63,906 bases of DNA from Porogramme epimiltina (taxonomy: Eukaryota > Basidiomycota > Agaricomycetes > Polyporales > Polyporaceae), in NCBI GenBank assembly GCA_900155495.1, contig FTLJ01000633.1, positions 1 to 63,906 on the forward strand, given 5' to 3'. The position numbers were made by a program, and so were the translations under genes. The notes under the pieces were generated by a model that made no database searches, was not told the origin of the DNA, and worked only from the letters and a program-made list of their open reading frames with translations. The first letter of the stretch is position 1, and the number at the start of each line of letters is the position of its first letter. Positions 11,274 through 23,372 of this stretch are shown here, one piece after another.

Positions 11274-12885
11274 CTGTTGGCACGGTCAGTTTATAGACAA
11301 CGGGAGGAAGAGAAGGTGATCCTCGCCATGTTGGTCAACGCGATCGTTACTTGTGCAGAGCCGAACTCCCTGACGGCCTTCACGGCGGTCGCGCGGCGTT
11401 AGGAACTAGAGGCGGGGCCGAGACGTTAGGGATGGACGTACCGCCTCTGCCACAGGATTGGTCTTTATCGCGGTGGCCACTCCGGATAGGCATATGCAGT
11501 CCTCTGCATGGAGAAGGGAGGATGAGTGGCTTTACGGAAAGTAAGGGTGCCGGGGCATACTGAATTGGCCGGCATTCTTGTCCGAGAGAAGAAGGGTGGT
11601 GTCGAGGTAGCCGCAATGGTCGGAAGGGTAAGTCTGGATTGCGCCTACATGCCGAATAGGGAGGAGAAAGGCGGAAAGAAGGATGAGGAGAGGGGAGGGC
11701 ATGGGGGCAGAGAGGAAGGGGTGGGGTGGATGTGGGTGCGCAGTAAGTCCCCGAGTGGCGGGGGGCGGGGTTGAAAAGGGAGGAGGGGAGATCGCGATGG
11801 TCGAGGCATGGGGTGATGAGGCGCGGATGCTACGAGGTGCTGGATTAAGTCTTGTCGACGGTCAGGTCCGAAAAGGGGATTGACGCGCGGAGGGAGCAAT
11901 GCGGTCGGACGGAGTGATGATTGGAGGCCAGACGGGAACATGCAGCCTGGGGCAGATGAGGACGCAGATGAAGGGAACGCGGGCTTGCGTGATGATACAG
12001 ACTGCAGCGCTCGTCAAAAGCCAAGTACCAAACGGCAAATCGTGGACCAGTGGGGCCAACACTTTCTGGGCGATGACGCACTTGACATGTGAGAAGGGCG
12101 AGAGGAGAAAGGGGAGGGGAGGCACGTGAAAGGGCGCGAAGGCTAAGGAAGCTAGGCCCGAAGTGGCGTTTGGGCATGGTGGCGTCACTGGCGTGCAGGG
12201 GAGGGGAGGAACAGGGACGGGGGCGCGAGTCGCGCGACGCCCGGCCGATCGATCGACGTCGGAATGAGATGTGGCGGACGAGGCTGACTGTCCAAGGGAG
12301 CAGGCTCAAGGCCGGGGCGCACCAGTGCGACAACTCGGCGCAGCTCCCGGCGTGGAATCCGGCCCGACGTGTGCGGATAGCCGGAGGGATGAAGTCGGAG
12401 GGATGCTACAGCGGCGTTGAAAGACGCAGTCAGGACTCGAACACCGGAGAAGATGCGCGGCATTGTGCGAGTGGCGAGGTACCACGACCGATACGCCAGC
12501 GTCATGACGCTATGTATGTAGGATGACAGTCTGTGGACTCGAGCGAGCGTGGAAAGAAGCTAGCACCGGCCTGCCAGTATGCGGCAGTGTACTGACAAGT
12601 TATGTGGGCACCGCAAGCAGCGTGCGTGCGGCAACCGTGAGGCGCTTGCACGCGTGCCCCAAGTCCCCGAGGGCCGACGGGTCCGCCCGGCGTCCTTGTC
12701 CACGGACCTATCCTCGGAAGGCACTCAGCCGAGGCGGTGACCGCGGACAGCCCCGACCGACCCCGCCTTCGGGCGTCTAGTACGTCCATCACGGTTCAAA
12801 TGCAGCACCTGTGTATAAGAACGTCCTACCATTCTCCCCCTCCCTCACCACTACTCGCCCACCCACATCCGCCGTCCAACTTCCA
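11274..12885. other. Long intergenic region with a purine-rich block
   Basis: Apart from the missing first exon of the PriA-like gene, I see no convincing gene. At 11640-11830 the plus strand is nearly pure purine (GGAGAAAGG-type runs), which is pyrimidine-rich on the strand of the PriA-like gene. Such CT-rich tracts are typical of fungal promoters. A TATA-like GTATAAGA lies near 12811, about 75 bp before the next plus-strand start codon. Confidence 0.4.
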
Positions 12886-13500
12886 ATGCCTCGCCCGGAC
12901 ATCTTCACTTACCGCTACGAAGGCACCATGGTCTACGTTACTCCCGCTCAATCATACGATGTTCGTTCTCGCGCCACACCCACTTTTCTTCTTCCTCACC
13001 TCTTCCCTTTTCAGGAGGGCGTCAACTTCGCGCGTCAGGTCTTCCCTCAGCTCGCAGGCGTAGAGCCAGAGCGCATAGCCATCTGCGTCAACGGCATCGT
13101 CAACAAAGAGCGCAAGCACGTCCGCATCGGCCCCATGGCATGGGCTGCCGTCGTCCCCACCCTCGCGCGCTTCGAGGTGCTCGACATCTTTGTCAAGCCC
13201 GCAGAGTTCGCCAAGACGCCCCAGATCGTCGTCAACGGCATAAATGCTGTCGATGTCGATGCCCTCCCAAATTATGAAGACGTAAAGGAAAAGTGCGGCG
13301 CCACCGACTTCCTTTCCCCCTCCCGCGCTCCTTCGCCATATATGAAACAGCTCTCCTTAGATGAAATCCGCGCCGCATCGCGCCCATCATCGCGCTCACC
13401 ATCCCACTCACAATCGCGCTCGTCTCCATCATCTACTCGCGAGTCCAGCCCATCGATTACAGATTGGGCAAAGAGCCTCTTCGGGAAACGTGTAGAGTGA
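12886..13500 (+). CDS. Small unknown protein with compact N-terminal domain and Ser-rich tail
   Basis: Two exons (intron 12961-13014, pyrimidine-rich 3' end TTTTCAG) give 186 residues starting MPRPDIFTYRYEGTMVYV. The first ~95 residues form a compact alternating pattern: YVTPAQSYDEGVNFARQVFP, then PERIAICVNGIVN, VRIGPMAWAAVVPTL and RFEVLDIFVKP. This looks like a beta-grasp (ubiquitin-like) fold, but that is only a guess from the pattern. The middle has DALPNYEDVKEK, and the tail is a Ser/Arg/Pro-rich stretch ending in ITDWAKSLFGKRVE. A TATA-like element lies ~75 bp upstream. No function can be assigned. Confidence 0.75.
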   Translation: MPRPDIFTYRYEGTMVYVTPAQSYDVRSRATPTFLLPHLFPFQEGVNFARQVFPQLAGVEPERIAICVNGIVNKERKHVRIGPMAWAAVVPTLARFEVLDIFVKPAEFAKTPQIVVNGINAVDVDALPNYEDVKEKCGATDFLSPSRAPSPYMKQLSLDEIRAASRPSSRSPSHSQSRSSPSSTRESSPSITDWAKSLFGKRVE

Positions 13501-15475
13501 ATTTACGATATACCCCTTCGTCGCGACCACTGTAATCTATTATGCCACCCAAGTTGCTTTGCAGTACTCTGTACAGACTCTTCGGAACCACGTTAATGTC
13601 CGGCTTTCGCTTTGCTACTCTTCAGGAACCCAGTAACCTTATATCGACGACCGTACTGTACTAGTACAAAACGTAACCCCATATTGTACAATATTACCAC
13701 TACATTGTACCTGCCCTCACTGTGGCGTGTTTTCAACGTCGTGTCGAGAAATTCATATGTGATGAGAACGTCCGTTCTGATCGCTTGTACAAGTGCACAG
13801 GCCCCACTACAAGTATCGCGGGACCCCCAAGTCAAACGCAAATCACTACTAGGACTATACCATCTTTAGAAAAGTTGTCAGGGATGCACGGATACAGCCA
13901 GCACAAATATGCAGCGCCCCTCTAGTTGGAAAGCGGTACATTCACTGGTAATGCCGAGTTCTTCGGAGGTCCGACTCATCGCAGTGACCGATAATTCTCA
14001 AACTCGGTAAGCGGTCCGAGCTGTGAGTATGACGGTCTGGATAGATGGGTCAAACGTCAGAATTTTTCGAACTGTTCGGACCGCCGGGGGGAGTCACAAC
14101 ACGTACTTCTAGGCGCAAATTTTACCGGAAAAAGTAAGGGAAGCTACTTCACATATGCTACATCAAGGCGGTGTAGAAAGTTGTTTCGAAAGCTTGTATC
14201 CACCGGAGGGTCGAGTCATCGCATTTGCCCCTGGCCATACGCCCAAAATATCACTAGACGCACCTTAGAGTGCTGTAGCACTGTAGCACGCGCTTCTCAA
14301 GACCGCGAACTGGGCATTTTGAAATTCTTCAAGATTCATAAGAAATCTAACGCAGTATGCTTTGTGAACGTGTCGACACTATGAGGCGCCCCAAGCTAGC
14401 CCTCTAAGAGCGCGCGCAATGGCAACCGTTTCTGGGCCCGTAATGGACACGCGAAGCCCGCTACCAGCGCAAGTCATACACGGCTGCGCATGGGCGGATA
14501 AAGGGCTTTCCAATGCGAGGGGCTGAGAGAGCGCAGTGTTTACGACTAGAGACCAGGAGATATTTCCGGGGACTATGACAGCTTCCGAAAAGATATAATC
14601 CAGCAAAGAATCGCGATCTGCATCCAGACGCCAAACGTCGGTGCAGCAAAGACACGGACCTACCTAGATAGAAAGTTCGGCCGTGCAACGGGAACACGTC
14701 CACGTGATAGACTAGCTGCATCTGTGGCTGCAGCGCTGAACAGCAAAGTGGACCTGTTAGACGAACGGCAGTTCCTAGTAACCTTGCAACGCACTAGGCT
14801 AACAGTTTCCGTAATTCGGGGAGAGCGGGTGTCCTCGGACAGAGAAGCGTCTTCGAAGAGACATCGGACTTGCGGGAGCACAGCATAGCGTCATGCATCC
14901 CCAGATTAGGTTCAAGTGTAGACAACTCGCGCGTATGCACAGCTGGATCATTTTAACCTCCGCGTGCACATGGTAGAGGGGCCTAGGAGATAGGCGGAGC
15001 AAGCTATAAGAGGTTCATTGGGGGGCTCCTGTTCATAGACTCGTTCTCGATTTCGCAAACCACAATGAAGGAGCGAAATTTGCGTGGAGCATTGCATTGC
15101 CTGGAGCCTGGAGGGTCGATACAGCAATGCGGCGTCTTTCGGCTAGGAACGCCGACAGCCACAATGCCGGTGTATCAGAACAAGTTTACATTGAACCCTC
15201 AAGACGCCAGTTGCCACGCAGCCACAACGATGCGCCCTCGTACTAGCCATCTGCCCGGAGGCGTATATAGTGCTGCTACGCGATGCAACCTGCCTGCGCA
15301 TGTGTTAGCAGTGGCACCGAGCATCGGATATTTAGTCCATTCAGGATCCACGCACCTATGGAAGCCGCTACGATCATTTCCCACAAAAAATTTGATCCAC
15401 AGCCATAGGCCACGTTACACCACAATTTTACGCTCAGGTCATTCTGCCTCCTCGTACGCGCCTCGTACGCGCCTC
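13501..15475. other. Long intergenic region with small inverted and direct repeats
   Basis: No gene is supported in these 2 kb. A 9-bp perfect inverted repeat, GCGGTCCGA at 14011-14019 and TCGGACCGC at 14076-14084, could form a hairpin. A loose direct repeat of ~24 bp with the core TCATCGCA occurs near 13963 and 14205. A short tandem of CCTCGTACGCG lies near 15450-15475. The 216-codon plus-strand frame at 15065-15715 runs antisense into the NAD kinase and has no family resemblance. Confidence 0.45.
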
Positions 15476-17141
15476 CTACGTCCTCTGGTGCCTCGTCAGC
15501 GCCTTGCTCCTGAAAGTAGCGTTGTATTGAAGCAGGTTGTTAATGTCCCGGACCCAGTCATCCTCCTTCCCGGGCCCTGCACCCTCTGCACCCTCGCGCG
15601 TATCTGCCGGCTCGCTGATCGAGGAGCGGTTGATGCATGGTATCGGATAGAGCGATGCGCGCACAGTCACGGACTCTCCCGGGGAGAGCAGATGGGACGT
15701 CTGGCCGTCCATTGAGAGCCCCGCCGAGGACCGCGAACGTTCGTTTACCTGCGCGCACGGCGGTGCCAAGAAGTGTTAGAGGTGGACATGAAGCGGTGGA
15801 ATGCCGACACATACCCGTAGGGTGATGGATGAGGAGGATGGAAAGACCAATGGTCGGAACGACAGGCTCCTTGGGCAGATTGGCGTCAAGACGATTGCGC
15901 TCAAGGACGGGTGTACAATTGGCCCTCCGGCGGAGAGCGAATATGCCGTCGAGCCGGTCGGGGTAGACACAATGAGGCCATCGGACTAGGAGGACTGTCA
16001 GCATCGCTTTATGTCCTCAAATGCACGAGGACGACGGTATGAATGATTACACACCACAGCCTCTGTTAGATGTTGCCCGTCAACATACACATCGATGGTA
16101 TTTAAATGAGGGCTAGCTCCCCGGTGGAGCGCGATCTCATTCATAACTTGCCAATCTAGGCCGAGCGCCGTGAGAAAAAGGCGCGGCGGAGGGCCCGGAA
16201 ACACGAGGATACCTACCCTCACAGTGCGTGTCGATGGGGGCGCCGACAGAATCTTGGAAGCTGCAGGCGAGGCGCATTCGATGAAGTACGGTGATGCGAC
16301 CGGCGAACGCGCTATCAATTGCTTTGGTATAGTCGTCGATGTCTGGGTGCAGAACGGGTGCAGAAATGAGTCTAGATCTTGAGCCACGCCCTGAAGGCCC
16401 GAAACACGCACGGAAGGGTAATAGGAATCCGAGTGTGCCCATCGAAAAGCTGAGCACAGGGGGCACTGCACCGACCTTGAAGAGCGAGGATGCATGGAGT
16501 ATTGTGCCATCACCGCCGAGAGTAATGACGAGGTCGATTGGTTCTGCTTCTGGGCCTGCCGGTAACAGTCGGCAGCTGAAATGTGGAGATGGCTCTGAAC
16601 GTACCTGGCTTCCAGATGGCAGCACCCTTTGGGATATCTGGACGATCCTCCGAGTAGACTGTCACTTCGGGATATTTTTCTTGAATGTATCTCGAGAGGA
16701 GTAAGACTGGGAGAGCGGGGAGAGGGATCACGAAGTGCGCACGAGAGGAGGGTGTCAATGGCATCGACTACGGTTTTCGTGCGTAGCTTGTTGACAATGA
16801 GGACGGATTTGGGGGAGATGCCGTCCGTGACGCGGCTAGCTTAGAGCATATTCAGCAAGGCTGAGCAGAGAACGGCACTAGGAGGATTTGGACGGAGCGT
16901 GGGGCAAACAGGGCAGGACCTGCTTGAGGCATCGCGAAAGGCAGGTTACACAGAAGCGGGTTACGTACGTTGCGTAAGACCTATATCTCGGGACTCCTCC
17001 AATGGATGTCCTGCCAGCCGCCGCGATTGGGGGTTGAGAGTGGCCGCGGAGAGTATGGGGCAGGCGGCGAGCGGGGACGCGAGAGGAGGATGCTCTGCAT
17101 GAGGAAAAGACGGGAGAGAGAAGAGCGAGGGCCCTGGACAT
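15476..17141 (-). CDS. NAD(H) kinase, probably mitochondrial (Pos5-like)
   Basis: This enzyme phosphorylates NAD(H) to NADP(H) using ATP. Eight exons (introns 16836-16968, 16691-16742, 16556-16604, 16343-16411, 16156-16216, 15986-16054, 15749-15814) give 388 residues. Family signatures in order are [32 protein letters not shown], the catalytic [30 protein letters not shown], the NAD-binding [38 protein letters not shown] and a C-terminal [16 protein letters not shown]. The N terminus starts [20 protein letters not shown], is rich in Arg and Ser, poor in acids, and ends RYRSYAT, like a mitochondrial presequence. This suggests the matrix NADPH supply role of yeast Pos5 rather than a cytosolic enzyme. 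The donor near 16216 is the least certain splice. Confidence 0.93.
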
Positions 17142-17549
17142 CGAGCGCAGTCACGAGAAGCGTGTTTTGGACGGGTTTACGGCCGTGCAATGGAGAACAC
17201 GAAGGTTGTGGCGCACAATTGCAGGAAACGAGCGCGGGGATGGAGTTGGGACTTGTTTTGTGTCGAGGAAGCGCGACTGTTCTTGACAGAGCCGCAGGTG
17301 AATGCGCGAGGGCTAGAGCAGCAGCCGTGGATCGTTGTCGACGAAAGCTCAAGGAGGAAGAGAGCGGGCAAGAGCAGAGGAGGTCACCGGTTGAACCGAG
17401 TCGGCAAGTGTTTTCGAGCGCCGGGAACGTGACGATGACGACACCGTGCACACTTCCTCACCTGCGGACTTTGGAGGGCTACAAACAATCGAGGGATACA
17501 TTTGCGTTCTACTGTACATCACACTTGAAATACACACAGTCATGGACCC
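17142..17549. other. Intergenic between Asteroid-like 3' end and NAD kinase start
   Basis: About 400 bp that should contain the NAD kinase promoter and the 3' flank of the Asteroid-like gene. I see no gene. Confidence 0.5.
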
Positions 17550-20413
17550 CTACGCCTCCACATCCGCAAGCAACCCGAACATGCCGCCACGTGCCGCATT
17601 CCCCTTACCCGGCTTCACGCCCTTGCCTACACTCCCCGCCTCCGTCTTCCCCTTTTTATCCTTCGCCCGCCTCTGCGGCGGCAGCGCGTACGCCTCATCC
17701 AGCTCCTCTATGCATGCGGCCCACACATCTTCACTCGGCTCCCCGGCACCCAGCGCAATCCGTCCACTCAGCAACCCGTGGCACCGCACGCCCGAGAACC
17801 GTTTCCCGGGACTGCGCACCGTCGACGCCAGCAGCAGCACCTGCGCGAACTGCTCGATCGCGTCCAGCGCCGCAGATACCTGCGCCACAAGCTGCACATG
17901 CCGCTCCCCCACCGGCTCTCTCGCCCCTTCGTCTGCCGCAGCCTCGTCCACGCTCAGACACGCGAGCACAGCCCGCGCCTCCGCCTGCGTCCACCGCTCC
18001 GCCATGCGCTCCTTCGCCCCGCCGCTCTCCCGCGCCCGCGTGTCCATCCGCTGCACGACCCACCGCACGGTCAGCGCAGCCATGAAGTGCTCGTCTGGCA
18101 GCGCGGCAACGGACGGGACGTCCGCGCCTAGCGCCCGCAGGAGCAGCGTCCGACGCAGCGCGTCCGGCCACGCCTGCGGGGGGAGGCGCACGCCCGTTGA
18201 AGGGTCCCGCGGGGCTTCGAGAGAGATTTCCGCAAGAAATCCGCCAAGCGGGCGGACGGTGACCTCTTCGGGAGCGAGGCGGGTCCCGCGACGGACGTAC
18301 TCGGTCACCGTCTTCAGCCGCACATTTGCTTGCGCTGACGAGGCTGTGGCTGCCTCGGCCTCCCCAGGGGCACCTTTCGCGCCGTTCGCGGGTGGATGCT
18401 GGGCTTCTGACCCGTCAAGCTCCTTTAAAGCGCCCCGCAGCCTAGCGAGCGGGTCCTCATCACCGCTCTCGTCCTCGTCTTCGTCCTCCTCCACGACATC
18501 GATGAGCTCGTCCTCGTCTTCTTCGTCTTCTTCGCCTTCTTCATCTGCATCCGGATCCACCGCAGACGGGAGGCCGATGCCTTCGTCGAGTGCTGCGTAC
18601 GTCCACAGCCGGATCGGCCGCCCAACGCTCCGCAGCACGCACTCCTTGTCCGGATCTTCAAGGAACCTCCGCGGCCACATCGTCCCAGTTTGAACGCAGT
18701 CGAGGATGTGCGGGTCGAGTACACCGCCCCGGTACGCGGTGACGTACGAGTCCCGAATCTTCGCCAGCGGATCATCTTCTGCAAGAGTCTCCGGGTCGGC
18801 ACCCTCCGTATCTGACTGCGCTTCCAGCTCCGCCACGCGCTCGTTCACCCGTCGTGAAAGGTTCACCAGGAGCGGACATGCTTCCGGCGTGTGCAGTGCG
18901 CACACGTCCGACGCCCACCGCAGTCCCTCGCCCTCCGCACCGTCCTCTGCCTTCGGGATCGCATACTGCAGTGTCGCTTCCGCGATCCGCTCGACGACTG
19001 CCTCCCGCTCCCCCGTTGCGAACGTGTCGGCGGGGCGCACAAGGAGCGCTGTCACCGCTGCGTCAATGAGGTCCATCACGCTCCCAATCTGCTTCCGCCC
19101 TCTCTTCTTCGCGCTCGCCGCACCGTTGCCAAACGCGGCGGAGAGGATGTTTGCGAGTGTACTCGCGACGCGGGTGATACGCTGAGAGAGCGTGAGCTGA
19201 CGCTCAAAGAAGAGCCGCTCGAGGTTTTGGTGGCGGCCGCGCGACCGGATCTCTGCCGTCGTTGCAGGAGGGGGGCCGCTTCCGTCCGAGGAAGGTGTGA
19301 CAGTGAAGTCGTTGCCGAGAAGCGCGCCGAGGAGCGGGAGGAGGGAAACAGGGATGTTGAGGTGGGTAGCGAGGACGGAGGGGGAGTAGACAGCAAAGGA
19401 GAGGGAGAGCTGCTGCTCATCTGCAGACTCTGTGGGCGAGGGGAGTGCAGATGGGGGCAAAATACCTCTGCCAGCGACGGTGGCTTGTCCTTGGAGCTGC
19501 CCCGCCTTTTGCTTCTTGCGGCCCTTGGATTTTTTCACAGTCTGGAACCCGTCCTCGTCAGGTTCTCCGTCCTCTGTGTCGCCTGCTACTGACGCCGAGT
19601 ACACGCTGCCATCCATGTCCAGGTCAAGCGGAAATCTGGATGTGACAGTCCAGACCATCTCGTCGAGAGGGACATAGCCTTGGTAGCCTTCGGCGTTGAG
19701 TACGACAAAGTCGGAGTCGCGTCCGGCGACGTATGCACCAAGGCGTCCGGCAAGGGCGACGGCGAAGGGGTCGCCTTCCTGGTCGGCAAAGTGAAGGTGT
19801 AACCTTTTCTGAGGGGCGCCGGAGGATAAGTGGAGAAGGGTGTCGACACAGACGGAGTAAGCGAGGGGTGGGAGCATAGCCGTTTCACGAAGGAAGCGAG
19901 GGGCAGAACGGGCAGCGGAGGAGGTGCGGAAGAAAAGGAGGCCGGCCTGGATGTTGTTCTGGGTCATGCGTGAAACGAGGGTAGGAAACTTGAGAGCGGG
20001 GTAAGGACCTAGAAGGGTTGGGTATGAGTCGCAGCGGAAGGTGTGTGGTCGCCGTGGAGGTGGGGGTAGAGAGTGGACCAGCGAGGAACGCACCGTCGAA
20101 GACGAAGTGGACGTCGAGACCGACGTCGATCCATGCGCGGACTACGTGCTGTATGAGGCGACCGAAGGAGGGGTATTCTCCGCCATAAACCCATGGAAGT
20201 TCTGCACAATAGATGATTTCATAGATGAAGCTGGGGAGAAAGATGAGGGTAGGGACAGAGGGAAGGAGACGGAGGGCTCGGGAGAACTTACGACCAGGCG
20301 TCAACAACTATAGGGACTGGGGTGGAGGGAGGGTGGGTGAGAGAGAGGGACAGGGTGCGAGAGAGGAGGCTCTTGGACTCGCGGAGGTAGGTGGTGAGGC
20401 CATGGACACCCAT
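17550..20413 (-). CDS. Asteroid-family protein (PIN/XPG-like fold)
   Basis: Three exons (introns 20231-20291 and 20009-20093) give 905 residues. The chain begins MGVHGLTTYLRES, the classic start of FEN1/XPG-related proteins. Next come IVVDAWSFIYEIIY, FVFDGPYPALKF, then DSDFVVLNAEGYQGYVPLDE and LLGALLGNDF, which match the Asteroid branch of this superfamily. Acidic residues typical of the metal site are present in VVDAW, FDG, GRDSDF and GNDF. Asteroid proteins are poorly understood; the fungal members are usually annotated as Asteroid domain-containing. A Lys-rich KKSKGRKKQK stretch and a long acidic run (~residues 510-570, Asp/Glu repeats) split the protein. Nuclease activity is not proven by sequence alone. 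Confidence 0.9.
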
Positions 20414-20656
20414 ACCAACGATGCATGCGAGGCGACCGGGAGAGAGAGGAAGAGGGCGAAGAGGGCGTGGGCTAGGCTCAGAAGGGGAGGCGAGGATACT
20501 GGAGGGTGCTGCAGCGGCGGTGCAGTCAATTCAGTGAGCGCAGTGAGTCGGACTCAGACTCGATCCTCACCAACGCTGACTCCCGCTCTCGGCTCTCGTT
20601 CCACTCAGCCATGACGTCGTCAGCTGATGTTTCTCCACAAACCCGCAAAAAAGCAA

Positions 20657-20746
20657 TGACGGAAGTGGGATTCGAACCCACGCCCTTTCGGACTAGATAG
20701 ACCTCAGTCCTGATTCTAGCGCCTTAGACCGCTCGGCCATTCCGCC
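20657..20746 (-). tRNA. tRNA-Leu(CAG) with 10-nt intron
   Basis: On the minus strand the acceptor arm is GGCGGAA paired with TTCCGTC, then the D-arm TGGCCGAGCGGTCTAAGG. The anticodon stem CTAGA pairs with TCTAG. The 17-nt loop resolves as ATCAGG, a 10-nt intron after position 37, then A, giving anticodon CAG. A long variable arm (TCCGAAAGGGCG region) and T-arm GTGGGTTCGAATCCCAC confirm a class II leucine tRNA. CCA is not encoded, as usual in eukaryotes. Confidence 0.93.
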
Positions 20747-21133
20747 TCGCCATGTCTGGTTTGCCACCAAGACCCCGTCCCGCAGACACTCTTTGGACGG
20801 GCGGGTAATCGGGCCGCTGATGGCATCCCCACTCGCCCTCCAGGCCGCTCTCCTCGTTCTCTTCCGGATCTGTATCCAGTCTGCCTTCCAAGTCGTCATC
20901 TGCTCTCGTCAATACATGTCTATATTTCTGACTTCAGAGTGCTATGCATTCCATCGTCAGCGTCCCCTCTCCTCTACCGCTCCAGTGTGACTGAGTTACG
21001 TCAACCCAGCTTTAAGCTCTCGTTCCGATCTCGTCTGTCCAACACAGTCTGATCACACATACCTCTTGGGGCTGCATTCGCGCCTTTTCCCTCCCCGTCT
21101 CTCTCGAGCCCCCACACCACACGTTCAATCTCC

Positions 21134-23188
21134 ATGCGACTCATTAATACCACCACCTACGCAATCGTCGACTTTCCTGCTGAATTAAAGCGTCCTCCGT
21201 ACGCCATCCTCTCTCACACATGGTCCGATTCCGGAGAGGTCTCGTTTAGCGACATGCAGGACCTCAAGAAGGCAAAGAAACACCCAGGCTGGCCCAAGGT
21301 AGAGGCCTTCTGCCGCGTCGCCCTCCATGATGACTTCCAATGGGCCTGGGACGACACTTGCTGCATCGATAAACGGAGCAGTTCCGAGCTCTCAGAGGCC
21401 ATCAATTCCATGTACGCCTGGTACACCGCAGCCGCCAAGTGCTTTGCATACCTCCACGACGTCAACGAAGACGAAGACCCCGCCGATCCCGACTCCTCCT
21501 TTCGTAGCAGCCGCTGGTTTACCCGCGGGTGGACCCTCCAAGAGCTCATTGCCCCCCGCGTCGTCATCATCCTCTCCAAAAACTGGCGTCCAATAGGCAC
21601 AAAGCGATCCCTCGACCGCATCATCCAAGACATCACTCATGTCAGCCGCAACATCCTCGCCCACAGAGACTTTCTCGAAGATGTCTCGGTAGCCCGTCGC
21701 ATGTCGTGGGCCTCGCGCCGCGAGACACATCGTCTAGAAGATCGAGCCTACTCTCTCATGGGTTTGTTTGGAGTCAACATGCCAGTCATCTACGGCGAGG
21801 GCGATAGGGCATTCATCCGCCTCCAGCTCGAGATCATCCAGCAATCTCCCGATCACAGTATCTTTGCCTGGGGCAAGTTTACGCACGATTTCGAAACGTT
21901 GCACGACAACATACCCTCGCTCATTGATCGCTCTTCTCATTGGGCTTCCGAGTTCCGCGGCATTCTTGCGACGGCTCCGCAAGATTTTGAACACTCGGCA
22001 AGCATCCGCACCCTCTCTCTCGAAGAGTTCTCTCGTCGCGTCGACATTCAAATCCATGTCCCTGAGTACCAACGCACCAACTACGGCATCCTCATCCACC
22101 TTCCGCTCTACGAATATCCCTCCCAGAAGCACGGCCTCTGCCTCGCCGTCCTCGCATGCCAAGACGAGAAACAGAACCTCATCGCGCTCCTCCTCCAAGG
22201 CAGCGGTGGCAGCCCACGGCGGTTCCACGTCGGCATGAACCTCTACGGCATCCCCAACCTCGACCGCCACCCCTCCTTCCGCCGGATCGCCGTCCCGCCC
22301 AGGCCCCCGCCCTCTACGACCTCTCACAGACTGACTGCGCACTTCTGGCAGAACCTTGCGCTCCAGCGCATGTACATCCACGCGTACAACACCAACCCCC
22401 AGCGCAGCACGCGCGAGGGAGTCGAAGGCAAGCAGCTCCGCCTGCACCCCTTGCGCTCCGAGACCACGTCCTCCATGTCCTCCACGCGCCGCCCCGCCGC
22501 CGAGCGCATCTTCTTTGACTTTCCGGGGTACGCGCTCGCTCGACTCCGCCAGGCCGGCTTCCGCGTGTGTGGCTGGCCGCGCAACGCGCCGAACGGGCGC
22601 GCGGGGTGGACACCGATGAACTCGTGGACGTGCGTGGGCGCAGCGACATCGGCGGCACCGTCGCTCGAGCTGCGCGTGGAGCCCGCGCTAGAGCGCGAAG
22701 ACTCGAAAACGGTCATTCGTCACGGCGCGCTTCTCTTCCGTGGGCGGAACGAGGCGGACTTTGTCGTCGTCGTCGGGGTGCTCGCCGACGGAGACTGGGA
22801 GGCGATGGTCATCTTCCGGGGGCGCGACGGGCTCCTTATGGACTGGACTTTGGACGACCACGACGTGGTCAAGGTCGTCTGGGAAGCGTCACATGGGCAC
22901 TTCTTGAACTCCCGGGCGAACGTGCCGCGGCTTGAAGTAAGCGGGAAACAGAGGAGGGAGCCCGTTTTGACGTTCGGGGGCCAGCGTGGAAGCGGACGGG
23001 TGCGTCTCACATTTACGCCCTGGTCCGAGGAGACGGAGGGGGCTGGCGTGAAAGGCGCCAAACGGACACTCAAGTATACCGTAAGTGTGGAGGTAGACTA
23101 TGGGCCGGATGCGAGAGTGTGGGCGTCGTCGAGTAGGGAAGATGAGAAACACTTGTCTAGTTTGAGCCACACCGGTGCCGCTCCTTGA
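21134..23188 (+). CDS. HET-domain protein 1 (intronless)
   Basis: A single uninterrupted frame of 684 codons. The HET domain fills about residues 20-250: PYAILSHTWSDSGEVSF, WAWDDTCCIDKRSSSELSEA, MYAWYTAAAKCFAYLHDV, SRWFTRGWTLQELIAPR and RRMSWASRRETHRLEDRAYS, then LMGLFGVNMPVIYGEGDRAF. HET domains act in vegetative incompatibility, where their activation causes cell death. The remaining ~430 residues share features with the two HET genes at 31-36 kb: a segment like IFFDFPGYALARLRQAGF, and a terminal beta-rich stretch with GRVRLTFTPWSEE and YTVSVEVDY. Lack of introns is striking against the intron-rich neighbours. Confidence 0.92.
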   Translation: MRLINTTTYAIVDFPAELKRPPYAILSHTWSDSGEVSFSDMQDLKKAKKHPGWPKVEAFCRVALHDDFQWAWDDTCCIDKRSSSELSEAINSMYAWYTAAAKCFAYLHDVNEDEDPADPDSSFRSSRWFTRGWTLQELIAPRVVIILSKNWRPIGTKRSLDRIIQDITHVSRNILAHRDFLEDVSVARRMSWASRRETHRLEDRAYSLMGLFGVNMPVIYGEGDRAFIRLQLEIIQQSPDHSIFAWGKFTHDFETLHDNIPSLIDRSSHWASEFRGILATAPQDFEHSASIRTLSLEEFSRRVDIQIHVPEYQRTNYGILIHLPLYEYPSQKHGLCLAVLACQDEKQNLIALLLQGSGGSPRRFHVGMNLYGIPNLDRHPSFRRIAVPPRPPPSTTSHRLTAHFWQNLALQRMYIHAYNTNPQRSTREGVEGKQLRLHPLRSETTSSMSSTRRPAAERIFFDFPGYALARLRQAGFRVCGWPRNAPNGRAGWTPMNSWTCVGAATSAAPSLELRVEPALEREDSKTVIRHGALLFRGRNEADFVVVVGVLADGDWEAMVIFRGRDGLLMDWTLDDHDVVKVVWEASHGHFLNSRANVPRLEVSGKQRREPVLTFGGQRGSGRVRLTFTPWSEETEGAGVKGAKRTLKYTVSVEVDYGPDARVWASSSREDEKHLSSLSHTGAAP

Positions 23189-23372
23189 TCATGTCGCGTG
23201 GGGGTTTTGGAGGACAAAGTGTGCCAACAGGGCGGGTATGTTTTGTAATGCTTGTGATTAAAATGAACGGAATACTATATATACAGGAGGGCACAGTACA
23301 TAGAGAGCAACGCTTGTCCCGCAGAGGTCCCTGAGGGCAGATGGGGTCGAACGAGACAGGGAGGAATATCAC

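Noticed and set aside
15065..15715. 216-codon plus-strand open frame
   Set aside because: No family-like sequence, and its right half is antisense to the last exon of the NAD kinase.
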